From the NCBI GenBank assembly GCA_027364825.1, contig DAHXOM010000161.1, forward strand, positions 1 through 14,329: a stretch of 14,329 bases of DNA, in the 5' to 3' direction. Each line of letters starts with the position of its first letter. Positions within the stretch are counted from its first letter, which is position 1. This DNA is from a bacterium. GTDB taxonomy: Bacteria > JAMCPX01. Of the stretch, positions 7,559-14,103 are shown piece after piece. The notes below the pieces were generated by a model that searched no databases, was not told the origin of the DNA, and saw nothing but the letters and a program-made list of their open reading frames with translations. A program made the position numbers and the translations under genes.

Positions 7559-8788
7559 ATGTTCGAAAACCTATCGGAAAGTGCGCGGTTATATCTCAAA
7601 GAGTCCATCCCAAAACAACTTCTCTCTGCCCTTGTAAAGGGACTGATTCCCCTTGAACCAAAAGAGCTGCTTATAGTAATAGCATATCATTTTAAAAACT
7701 GCGATGAACAAACAAAGATGGACGCATTGGGTACCGTAAAATCATTGCCGGCTAACGCAATAGACACCATAGTGACCGAGGATGTACCTGATTTTGTTCT
7801 CAGTTTCGTTTACAAAAATTGCATTTTATCTCAGGGAGCTGTTTATTCTCTGGTAACGAATAAGAATCTTTCCGACGAGATGTTTATCGAACTTGCCGGG
7901 ACAGACAATGATTCCATACTCGAGCTCATTGCCAAGAACCAAATGCGGATTTTGAAAGACGACAGAATATTTGATGCACTTATAACAAATCCCCACCTTC
8001 CCAAGGTTTCAAAAGACCAGTTAATGGAGTTTCTTACACTTGTGGCAAGTAAAGAACTCATGAAGTTGAACATAAAGATTGAAAAAAAAGATATGACGAC
8101 CGCGGGCAAGGTATCGGACCTGCCGACATCCGCTCAAAAACGGATGGATTTACCATCAAACCTCCAGAAGGCGGGTCTGCCCTCCAACACCGGGAATACA
8201 GCTTTACCCTCGGATTCAGCCCCGCTGCCGAGCAATGTAACATCACAGTTGCCATCCGAGACGGGAGCTGCACTGCCTGCTGATCTCATCGGTAATCTGC
8301 CTACAGCCCTTATTATGCAGGGACTGCCTTCCGAGTTGATAGAGGAGCAGGATGGAGTTGAGAATGTAGATGACGGTGTAAGGTTGACGCTGTATCAGCG
8401 CATACAGAAGATGACCGTATCCCAGAAGATAAAGCTTGCACTGCTGGGCAACAAAGAAGCACGGGCTATTCTCCTGAGGGACTCCAACCGGGTTGTGATA
8501 GAATCTGTTATCAAAAGTCCGCGAATAACCGATGGCGAGGTGATCGGTATTACCAACTCCCGAAGTATAAGTGAGGATATTATAAGGATGGTCGCTTCTA
8601 ACAGAGAATGGCAAAAGAACTATGGGATCCGGCAGGCACTTGTTGCAAACCCAAAGACTCCGGTACCAATTGCTATCAAATTACTTGAAACTATGTCAAA
8701 ACAGGACTTAAAGAGACTCAGTAACAGTAAAAATATTTCAGCTGTAGTTGCCACTACAGCAAAAAGAATGACGGGAGATACAAAGTAA
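7559..8788 (+). CDS. Helical-repeat (LRV/HEAT-like) protein with central LP-motif tract
   Basis: A 409-residue cytoplasmic protein of a family I recognise only as deltaproteobacterial 'hypothetical'. Residues 1-170 form short paired helices with LRV-like elements (SLVTNKNLSDEMFIELA, ALITNPHLPKVSKDQLM). The middle (185-262) is low-complexity with nine LP(S/T/A) motifs. Residues about 275-403 form a conserved C-terminal helical domain with repeated N/S-R/P turns (KSPRITDGEVIGITNSRS, ASNREWQKNYGIRQALVANP) again like LRV repeats. No membrane segment or catalytic motif is visible. The gene starts 1 base after the SPOR gene and its TAA shares a base with the MglA start (TAATG), which implies tight co-translation with the GTPase. 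A scaffold or regulator for that GTPase is the natural guess. Confidence 0.75.
   Translation: MFENLSESARLYLKESIPKQLLSALVKGLIPLEPKELLIVIAYHFKNCDEQTKMDALGTVKSLPANAIDTIVTEDVPDFVLSFVYKNCILSQGAVYSLVTNKNLSDEMFIELAGTDNDSILELIAKNQMRILKDDRIFDALITNPHLPKVSKDQLMEFLTLVASKELMKLNIKIEKKDMTTAGKVSDLPTSAQKRMDLPSNLQKAGLPSNTGNTALPSDSAPLPSNVTSQLPSETGAALPADLIGNLPTALIMQGLPSELIEEQDGVENVDDGVRLTLYQRIQKMTVSQKIKLALLGNKEARAILLRDSNRVVIESVIKSPRITDGEVIGITNSRSISEDIIRMVASNREWQKNYGIRQALVANPKTPVPIAIKLLETMSKQDLKRLSNSKNISAVVATTAKRMTGDTK
8120..8332 (+). repeat. Nine-copy LP(S/T/A) peptide-motif tract
   Basis: Within the 409-residue protein, LP followed by S, T or A occurs at residues 188, 198, 207, 216, 223, 231, 239, 247 and 256, spaced 7-10 residues apart. 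Leu, Pro and Ser codons vary between copies, so this is not a recent DNA tandem duplication; the motif appears to be kept at the protein level. Confidence 0.7.
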
Positions 8789-9681
8789 TGGCTCTATTAA
8801 ACTCTAACAAAAAGGAAATCAACGCAAAGATAGTGTATTACGGGCCTGGTCTGTCGGGAAAGACCACGAACATACAGTACATCTACAAGAAATTAAAACC
8901 CGAGCATAAAGGCAAACTCATGACCCTTGCAACACAAACTGACAGGACCCTGTTTTTCGATTTTCTGCCGGTTGAGCTTGGTGAGATAAAAGGTATGAAA
9001 GTACGGTTTCAGCTGTACACCGTGCCCGGGCAGGTGTTTTATAATGCCACAAGAAGACTGGTATTGAAAAATGTCGATGGAGTAGTTTTTGTTGCAAGTG
9101 CGGAAAAAGATAAGATGTATGATAATATGGAAAGCTTTAAAAACCTTGAGGAGAATATTCAGCACTATGGCAGGGCAATAGCAGATATACCGCTTGTGAT
9201 TCAGTACAACAAGATGGATCTTCCCGATGTTAATACCGTAGAGGAACTACAGAAGGAGCTGAATAAATTTAATGTTCCCTACTTTGAGGGATCGGCGAGT
9301 ACAGGTGCAGGAGTATTACAAACACTCACGGGTATTACGAAATTGGTTGTTCATAGATTAAAGAGTCAGACGTCGATAGCCGATTCCGACAGGGCACAGA
9401 ATAAAGAGCTCAAAGAGATACAGTTGGAACGTGCACAGGAGACGGATGACAAGCAGCAGGAAATCGCTGAACAGGCTAAAGAGGTTGAAGTACAAAAGAA
9501 GGAACAGCCGCGCGTCCAGGCACAGGCGAAAACAGCCTCACAGGTTCAGGCAAAAAAACTCCTGAATGTGCTTGAAGTCGGAAAGCCCGAGGTCCTGAGC
9601 AACAACACGGTCATAGTACCGGTAATAGCCGTCGATGACGATAAATTACAGTACGAACTGAAGGTGACCATTAAGTTCTGA
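8788..9681 (+). CDS. mglA: MglA-type Ras-like GTPase with C-terminal extension
   Basis: Small GTPase of the bacterial MglA family, which sets cell polarity and drives motility by GTP-dependent recruitment of partners. P-loop GPGLSGKTT spans 19-27. Switch I carries DRTLFFDFLP with R53, and G3 is TVPGQ (78-82), with T78 in place of the Ras aspartate and Q82; R53 and Q82 match residues needed for GTP hydrolysis in Myxococcus/Thermus MglA. NKMD (141-144) and GSAS (168-171) complete the site. Canonical MglA ends near residue 195. Here about 100 more residues follow: a Glu/Gln/Lys-rich probable coiled coil (about 200-255) and a beta-rich tail (about 258-297). The start shares a base with the upstream stop and has GGGAG 10 bases before it. 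No MglB (roadblock) GAP gene is in the window, so its regulator may lie elsewhere or be a cluster member. Confidence 0.92.
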   Translation: MALLNSNKKEINAKIVYYGPGLSGKTTNIQYIYKKLKPEHKGKLMTLATQTDRTLFFDFLPVELGEIKGMKVRFQLYTVPGQVFYNATRRLVLKNVDGVVFVASAEKDKMYDNMESFKNLEENIQHYGRAIADIPLVIQYNKMDLPDVNTVEELQKELNKFNVPYFEGSASTGAGVLQTLTGITKLVVHRLKSQTSIADSDRAQNKELKEIQLERAQETDDKQQEIAEQAKEVEVQKKEQPRVQAQAKTASQVQAKKLLNVLEVGKPEVLSNNTVIVPVIAVDDDKLQYELKVTIKF

Positions 9682-9682
9682 A

Positions 9683-9728
9683 CAGTTCCCAAAATCAAAT
9701 CGACGGATTTAATCTGGATGTGGAACTG
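9683..9728. terminator. Nested inverted repeat between convergent blocks, possible weak terminator
   Basis: CAGTTCC (9683-9689) pairs with GGAACTG (9722-9728). Inside lies a smaller hairpin, AAATC (9697-9701), loop GACG, GATTT (9706-9710). It begins 2 bases after the MglA stop in the 87-base convergent gap. No clear T-run follows on either strand, so intrinsic termination would be weak. The rest of the gap shows nothing recognisable. Confidence 0.3.
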
Positions 9729-9768
9729 AGGATGTTTGAATTGAGCAGTGGGTTTGGTCCGGCGTGTT

Positions 9769-10629
9769 CTAAAAAGGATAGAGGGTAAATGCTACAAGCT
9801 GGGTATTGTTTTTCTGGTTTTGGACATCACCCACGTAGGTATATGCAATCGTGAATCTCGGCGCCTTCCATGCAATACCGCCTGAAAAGGTTTTGGTGTT
9901 TTCTGCTTCTTCCCATGCATAACCGCCGCGGAATGCTATTTGATTGACGAGCACCAGTTCTCCTCCTGCGTGATAATCTATGTTCTTCGTTGTATTTACA
10001 TCAAGATTCTTTACGGCATCGAACGCAATGGTCAGTACACCGTGCAAGAACATTGAAATACCGGCATCTATCAGTCTTGACGGGAGTTGTTCTCTTGTTC
10101 CTCGTATCCTTGTTAGGTTCAGTCCTGCAATGGAAAGGTTTAAGAATGAAACACCGGGTGAGAAAATAACACCATAACCGAGCGTTTCCGACTGGCCGGA
10201 TAATCCCTGGATAAAGTGATCCATCCTTCCGGTAACACCAGCACTGAAAATACCGGGTTCACCCATGGATAAGGCGAGTGCATAGGTGTTCCTCTGGATA
10301 CTTAATGATGATACTTTATAACTGTCTCTGTAATAGCCGAATCCTGCCCCGAGCTGGGAGGTAGTACTGTCAACCACTGATGACTCGATTCTGCTCCCCG
10401 TATACGGATTTGTATAGAGATATCCAAGCGCAGCTCCATATCTCTTTGTTGCACTTATCCCGGCCGGGTTTATAATAATGGCAGAATTATCATTTGCTAT
10501 AGAACCAAAAGCGCCGCCCATGCCTGCAGAGGCAGGTGTTGAATATAAGAACAAAGAGTCGGCAATAGAATAATTTGGGATAAAAAATACCAGCAGTAAA
10601 GTTGCTACTGTAAGATAAATACCCCTCAA
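9769..10629 (-). CDS. Outer-membrane beta-barrel protein, PorV/UPF0164 (FadL-like) type
   Basis: A 286-residue protein predicted in the outer membrane. Residues 1-23 are a signal peptide with a hydrophobic core (LTVATLLLVFFIP) and a likely cut after SIA. The mature N-terminus has the PorV/PorQ/FadL-like signature AGMGGAFGSIANDNSA then INPAGIS (35-59). Alternating beta-strand pattern continues to the end, and the last residues VAFTLYPF give the terminal Phe read by the BAM complex. The start codon is TTG, overlapping the OsmC-like TGA as TTGA; the first internal Met is near residue 37 and would lose the signal peptide, so TTG is preferred. GGAG lies 10 bases upstream of it. Hydrophobic-substrate transport or a secretion-related role is possible; the substrate is unknown. 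Its place at the end of a redox operon is odd. Confidence 0.8.
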   Translation of the reverse strand: MRGIYLTVATLLLVFFIPNYSIADSLFLYSTPASAGMGGAFGSIANDNSAIIINPAGISATKRYGAALGYLYTNPYTGSRIESSVVDSTTSQLGAGFGYYRDSYKVSSLSIQRNTYALALSMGEPGIFSAGVTGRMDHFIQGLSGQSETLGYGVIFSPGVSFLNLSIAGLNLTRIRGTREQLPSRLIDAGISMFLHGVLTIAFDAVKNLDVNTTKNIDYHAGGELVLVNQIAFRGGYAWEEAENTKTFSGGIAWKAPRFTIAYTYVGDVQNQKNNTQLVAFTLYPF

Positions 10630-11057
10630 GGTGTACCTGCTCCGGTTTTGAGGAGTTTATATTTGTACGTTATTTTGGATGTTTTCCCGAGCATTGCGGA
10701 TGCAGAGCAGAATTTTTGCTGCGAGAGATCAATCGCCCTTTCAATATCTTTTTCCTCCATATCACCTTCAAGGATATATTCCAGTGATATCGTGGTATAA
10801 ACTTTTGGATGTTCAGAAGCCCGCTCGGCAGTTATGTTTAATTTAAAGTTCTTAATATGCTTTCGCATCTTTTTTAGGATAGATACTACATCCATACCTG
10901 TGCACCCGCCAAGTCCTATGAGCAGAAGCTCCATGGGCCTAGCACCCATGTCCGTTCCGTCATGCTCCTTTGCTGAGTCCATAGTGATCGTATGACCGGA
11001 GTCCGGCACCCCCTCGAACCGCATTCCATCTTTCCATGTAATTTCTATCTTCGGCAT
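10626..11057 (-). CDS. OsmC family protein (YhfA-like peroxiredoxin fold)
   Basis: A 143-residue cytoplasmic protein of the OsmC/Ohr superfamily. These are usually dimeric thiol peroxidases that reduce organic hydroperoxides through two cysteines. The conserved cysteines are present: C52 in GLGGCTGMDVVSILKK and C117 in QQKFCSASAML. ARPMELLL with E43 gives the usual active-site helix. The sequence is closer to the E. coli YhfA branch than to Ohr, and the substrate of that branch is not well settled. It starts 1 base after the CoA-disulfide reductase stop, with AAGG about 6 bases before the ATG, and its stop overlaps the barrel-protein start. Position in a thiol-redox operon supports a reductase or peroxide-defence role. 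Confidence 0.9.
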   Translation of the reverse strand: MPKIEITWKDGMRFEGVPDSGHTITMDSAKEHDGTDMGARPMELLLIGLGGCTGMDVVSILKKMRKHIKNFKLNITAERASEHPKVYTTISLEYILEGDMEEKDIERAIDLSQQKFCSASAMLGKTSKITYKYKLLKTGAGTP

Positions 11058-11058
11058 A

Positions 11059-12411
11059 TCAGACCTTTTTTATTGCATCATTTGCCGCTACAAGAAGCGG
11101 GTCCCATACCGGGGCGAATGGAGGTGCGTAACTCAGATCGAGTCTTGAGAGTTCATCGATTGTCATACCTTTATATAATCCTGCCACAACAATGTCTATC
11201 CTTTTTGATACACCCTCTCCGCCAACCATCTGTGCCCCGAGAAGCTTGCCGTTCTTTTTCTCCATGACCAGCTTTATGGTAATTGATTTTCCGCCCGGAT
11301 AGTAGTGAGCCCTGGTTTTGGATGTAATAACACTCGATACCGCATTAAATTTGTTCTCAAGAGCTTCTCTTTCCGTCAGCCCTGTCCTTGCAACCTCGAG
11401 ATCGAAAATCTTTACCACGGAAGTTCCTGCCACGCCTTTGAATGATTCATTGGCACCTGCTATATTGGCACCTGCTATTTTTCCCTGCTTGTTTGCTGTC
11501 GTACCCATGGGGATATAAGCGTCTTTTTTCAGGATTATGTGTTTCGTAGTTGCACAGTCGCCTGCGGAGTATATATGCGGGATGTTGGTTTCCATCCTCT
11601 CGTTAACCAGTATCGCATCATGTACTCCTGTTACAATACCAGCGGCTTTTGCTATCTCTGAATTCGGCTTGACGCCGATCGATAGAATTACCATATCAAC
11701 ATCAAAACTTCCATTGGACGTTTCGATCCTGATGAGTCCGTTCTCTTTTTTATCAAACGATTTGACCTCTGTCGATTTCAATATCTTTACGCCGTTACTC
11801 TCGAGTGTTTTTTCGACGATCGTGGTGATTTCGTCATCCATAGTGCCGAGTATGTTGGAAAGTTTTTCTATAACAATTACTTCCAGACCGAGTCCTTTTA
11901 ATGCCTCTGCCATTTCCATGCCGATATAACCTGCTCCGACGATGGCCGTCCTTTTCAGGGAACGTGACTTTATATAACCTTTGATGGCAATGCCGTCATC
12001 GAGTGTCCTTAACTGAAATATTGCCGGGTTGTCGATACCGGGGATGGGAGGTTTTATTGCCGAAGCACCTGTTGTGATTGCAAGATAGTCGTAGGGGAAT
12101 TCGATATCCTTTTTTTCGTTGTGATCTATTGCAAAGACCTTCCCTGCCTTCGAATCTATAGAGACGACTTCTATCTTTGTAAGGACATCGATGTTCCTTT
12201 CCGATTTGAACCGTTCTTTTGGAATAGCTATCAGATCCGTATGTTTCTTTGTAATGTCCATTATGTAGTAGGGTAAACCGCACGATCCATAGGATACAAA
12301 TTCACTCTTTTCAAGTGCTGTAACATTGAGTGAAGATTTTCTTCTTTTAGCCTGACTGGCTGCGCTCATCCCTGCTGCTACACCTCCTACAATAACAACA
12401 TTTTCCGGCAT
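11059..12411 (-). CDS. CoA-disulfide reductase / NADH oxidase-type flavoprotein
   Basis: FAD- and NAD(P)H-dependent pyridine nucleotide-disulfide oxidoreductase, 450 residues, cytoplasmic. FAD-binding motif GGVAAG is at 9-14. The single redox cysteine C44 lies in SYGSCGLPYYI, the hallmark of CoA-disulfide reductases and related NADH oxidases/persulfide reductases. The NAD(P)H motif VGAGYIGMEMAE begins near 158, and the second FAD motif YSAGDCA lies near 281-287. Tyrosines in RAHYYPG (about 370) and DLSYAPPFAPVWDPL (428) match those needed for CoA-disulfide reduction in the Staphylococcus enzyme. No rhodanese domain is fused. The start is fixed by TAAAGGAGG 8 bases upstream. It lies 46 bases after the PDO gene and 1 base before the OsmC gene. 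Likely substrates are CoA disulfide, CoA persulfide or oxygen; sequence alone cannot separate these. Confidence 0.88.
   Translation of the reverse strand: MPENVVIVGGVAAGMSAASQAKRRKSSLNVTALEKSEFVSYGSCGLPYYIMDITKKHTDLIAIPKERFKSERNIDVLTKIEVVSIDSKAGKVFAIDHNEKKDIEFPYDYLAITTGASAIKPPIPGIDNPAIFQLRTLDDGIAIKGYIKSRSLKRTAIVGAGYIGMEMAEALKGLGLEVIVIEKLSNILGTMDDEITTIVEKTLESNGVKILKSTEVKSFDKKENGLIRIETSNGSFDVDMVILSIGVKPNSEIAKAAGIVTGVHDAILVNERMETNIPHIYSAGDCATTKHIILKKDAYIPMGTTANKQGKIAGANIAGANESFKGVAGTSVVKIFDLEVARTGLTEREALENKFNAVSSVITSKTRAHYYPGGKSITIKLVMEKKNGKLLGAQMVGGEGVSKRIDIVVAGLYKGMTIDELSRLDLSYAPPFAPVWDPLLVAANDAIKKV
11449..11478. repeat. 15-base perfect tandem repeat in the CoA-disulfide reductase gene
   Basis: ATTGGCACCTGCTAT occurs twice with no gap (11449-11463 and 11464-11478). 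On the coding strand it gives IAGAN twice in a row (about residues 312-321). Homologues of this family commonly show an IAGxNIAG pattern here, so the protein repeat is probably old, yet the DNA copies are identical. Confidence 0.75.
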
Positions 12412-12419
12412 CAGTAGAG

Positions 12420-12428
12420 CCTCCTTTA
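12420..12428 (-). promoter_or_regulatory. Strong Shine-Dalgarno of the CoA-disulfide reductase gene
   Basis: On the minus strand this reads TAAAGGAGG, 8 bases before the ATG. It lies in the 46-base gap after the PDO gene, the only real spacer in the redox block, and fixes the start. Confidence 0.7.
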
Positions 12429-12457
12429 TTTAACTTTTGAGCTATGGGCGGATTGCA

Positions 12458-13108
12458 TTATCTGTTTGGTTCAAGTGCAGAGATTACACCATCTATAAAC
12501 TGATCCTCCGGCAGAGCACCGACAAATTCAACACCGTCATTGATAACTGTTTTTGGTACAGACTGAACACCGTATTTATTACTGACCTCCGGGAATTCCG
12601 TGGCTTCTACCATATCCGCAGTAACAAAGTCATTTTCTATTGCAATCTTATGCGCCGTTCTGACAGCCTTCGGACAGTAGGGACAGCTCGGTGTTACGAA
12701 AACCTGAATTCTTATAGGTTTATTGATAGCCTGTAACTTCTTTTTTGATTCTTCGGTGAGATGGCTGCTGCCCTCGGATACATCCATAATGTCTTCAATG
12801 ACAGAAGCAAACTCGTAACCCGCAGGTATTCCATAATACCGTATGCCATAATCCCTTACGCCTTCTATAATAAGAGCCGGATACTTGTCGATCTTGTATT
12901 GTTCCTTCTTATCGTTTTGCGTAGCATAATCATAATGCTCCACTTTGATCTTGTCGGAGAGTGAGCCCAATTCGTCGATAAGCATTTTTTCATCGTTACA
13001 ATAGGTACAATCTTCTTCCTGTGTAAAAAGGACCAGCTTTACATCGTTCTTTAATTTCGAAAACTCATTTTTTAAATACTCTTTGTCTTTTTCTTGCAGT
13101 AAACCCAT
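12458..13108 (-). CDS. Two-domain protein disulfide oxidoreductase (PDO, glutaredoxin-like)
   Basis: A 216-residue cytoplasmic protein with two tandem thioredoxin folds, as in the PDO family best known from hyperthermophilic archaea, Aquifex and Thermotoga. The N-terminal unit has C34-T-Y-C37 and cis-Pro P77 (KYPAL). The C-terminal unit has C142-P-Y-C145 and cis-Pro P185 (SVPKT). Both active sites are intact, so both dithiol centres should work. PDOs reduce, form or shuffle protein disulfides and are recycled by thioredoxin reductase-like enzymes. Here trxB sits 11 bases upstream, an arrangement that suggests TrxB is its electron donor. No signal peptide is present. GGAGG 4 bases before the ATG fixes the start. 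AhpF N-terminal domain-like proteins have a similar two-fold design but usually keep only one CxxC. Confidence 0.9.
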   Translation of the reverse strand: MGLLQEKDKEYLKNEFSKLKNDVKLVLFTQEEDCTYCNDEKMLIDELGSLSDKIKVEHYDYATQNDKKEQYKIDKYPALIIEGVRDYGIRYYGIPAGYEFASVIEDIMDVSEGSSHLTEESKKKLQAINKPIRIQVFVTPSCPYCPKAVRTAHKIAIENDFVTADMVEATEFPEVSNKYGVQSVPKTVINDGVEFVGALPEDQFIDGVISALEPNR

Positions 13109-13119
13109 GTTACCTCCGT

Positions 13120-14103
13120 TTATTTTTTTACTGTTTCCAATTTTTCAATGTACCTCTGGACTGAAGAACCTGCCATGGCACCGTCTCCTACAGCAGTTGC
13201 AACCTGTCGTACCATTTTCGAACGTATGTCTCCTGCTGCAAATATGCCCGGCTGGTTCGTTCCCATGTTCTCGTCTGTAATTATATACCCGCTTTCATCC
13301 AGGGTTACAATATCTTTCACAAACCCTGTATTTGGGTTGTTGCCGATAAAAATAAAGACCCCGTCTATCCTCTTGGTAACAACAGTATCTGTTTTCAGGT
13401 TCTTGAGAGAGACTGCTTCTACTGTTTTCTTACCCTCTATCCCGGTGATCACAGAATCCCAAATAAACTCTATTGAAGGTATGCTGAAAGCGCGTTCCTG
13501 CAGTATTTTCTCTGCCCTCAGTTTATCCCTCCGGTGAACGACAGATACTTTCCTTGCAAACCTCGTAAGGAATATAGCATCCCCTATAGCTGTATCTCCG
13601 CCGCCTACAACGATGATTTCTTTATCTTTGAAAAATGCGCCGTCACATTGGGCACAATACGATACACCCCTTCCGGTAAAGAGCTTTTCGCCGGGAACAT
13701 TTAACTTGATATTCTGGGTCCCTGCTGCGATAATGATTGTTTTTGTAGTGATCATCCGGTCGTCTGTGGTATGAACAATTCTATTCTCACCGTTCAATTC
13801 TATCCTCGTGGCGCCTATCTCGCAGATTTCAACGCCAAACGATCGTGCCTGTTCCTCTATTGCGGAAGTGAGATCTGAACCGGAGATCCCTTTCGGAAAA
13901 CCGGGATAATTCTCTACTATGTCAGCTACAACTATTTCACCGCCTATGGCTTTTTCTTCCAGGAGAAGGGTCTTCAGTTTTGCCCTGCCTGTATAGATGC
14001 CTGCAGTCATTCCTGCCGGGCCGCCTCCTATGATTACACACTCATAAGAATCGCATGCCGGCATTTGTTCGGCTTTATCAATTGTTAAGTCTGATAATAG
14101 CAT
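13120..14103 (-). CDS. trxB: Thioredoxin reductase (NADPH, low-Mr type)
   Basis: Transfers electrons from NADPH via FAD and a redox cysteine pair to thioredoxin or, here, perhaps to the PDO. Numbered from the ATG at 14121: FAD loop GGGPAG at 32-37, redox pair C156-A-Q-C159-D (usual CATCD), NADPH loop GGGDTAIG at 173-180, NADPH-specific HRRDKLRA at 196-203, and terminal FAD motif AAGDIR near 295-300. The start is uncertain. ATG 14121 has no ribosome site and overlaps the thioredoxin gene by 44 bases. ATG 14103, chosen here, has AAAGG 10 bases before it (14114-14118). ATG 14064 gives the most usual length (314 residues) and no overlap, but no ribosome site. The usual Glu after GGGDSA is Gly here. 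Enzyme identity is secure. Confidence 0.93.
   Translation of the reverse strand: MLLSDLTIDKAEQMPACDSYECVIIGGGPAGMTAGIYTGRAKLKTLLLEEKAIGGEIVVADIVENYPGFPKGISGSDLTSAIEEQARSFGVEICEIGATRIELNGENRIVHTTDDRMITTKTIIIAAGTQNIKLNVPGEKLFTGRGVSYCAQCDGAFFKDKEIIVVGGGDTAIGDAIFLTRFARKVSVVHRRDKLRAEKILQERAFSIPSIEFIWDSVITGIEGKKTVEAVSLKNLKTDTVVTKRIDGVFIFIGNNPNTGFVKDIVTLDESGYIITDENMGTNQPGIFAAGDIRSKMVRQVATAVGDGAMAGSSVQRYIEKLETVKK

Noticed and set aside
8243..8614. Minus-strand open frame of 123 codons opposite the LP-motif protein gene
   Set aside because: No recognisable motif and no convincing context; the plus-strand frame has conserved helical repeats and co-translational coupling to MglA.
11537..11929. Plus-strand open frame of 130 codons opposite the CoA-disulfide reductase gene
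   Set aside because: The minus strand encodes a full flavoprotein with all cofactor motifs; this frame is its shadow.
13121..13130. T-rich run between trxB and the PDO gene
   Set aside because: On the coding (minus) strand it reads as A-rich, not a T-run, and no stem precedes it, so it is not a terminator.
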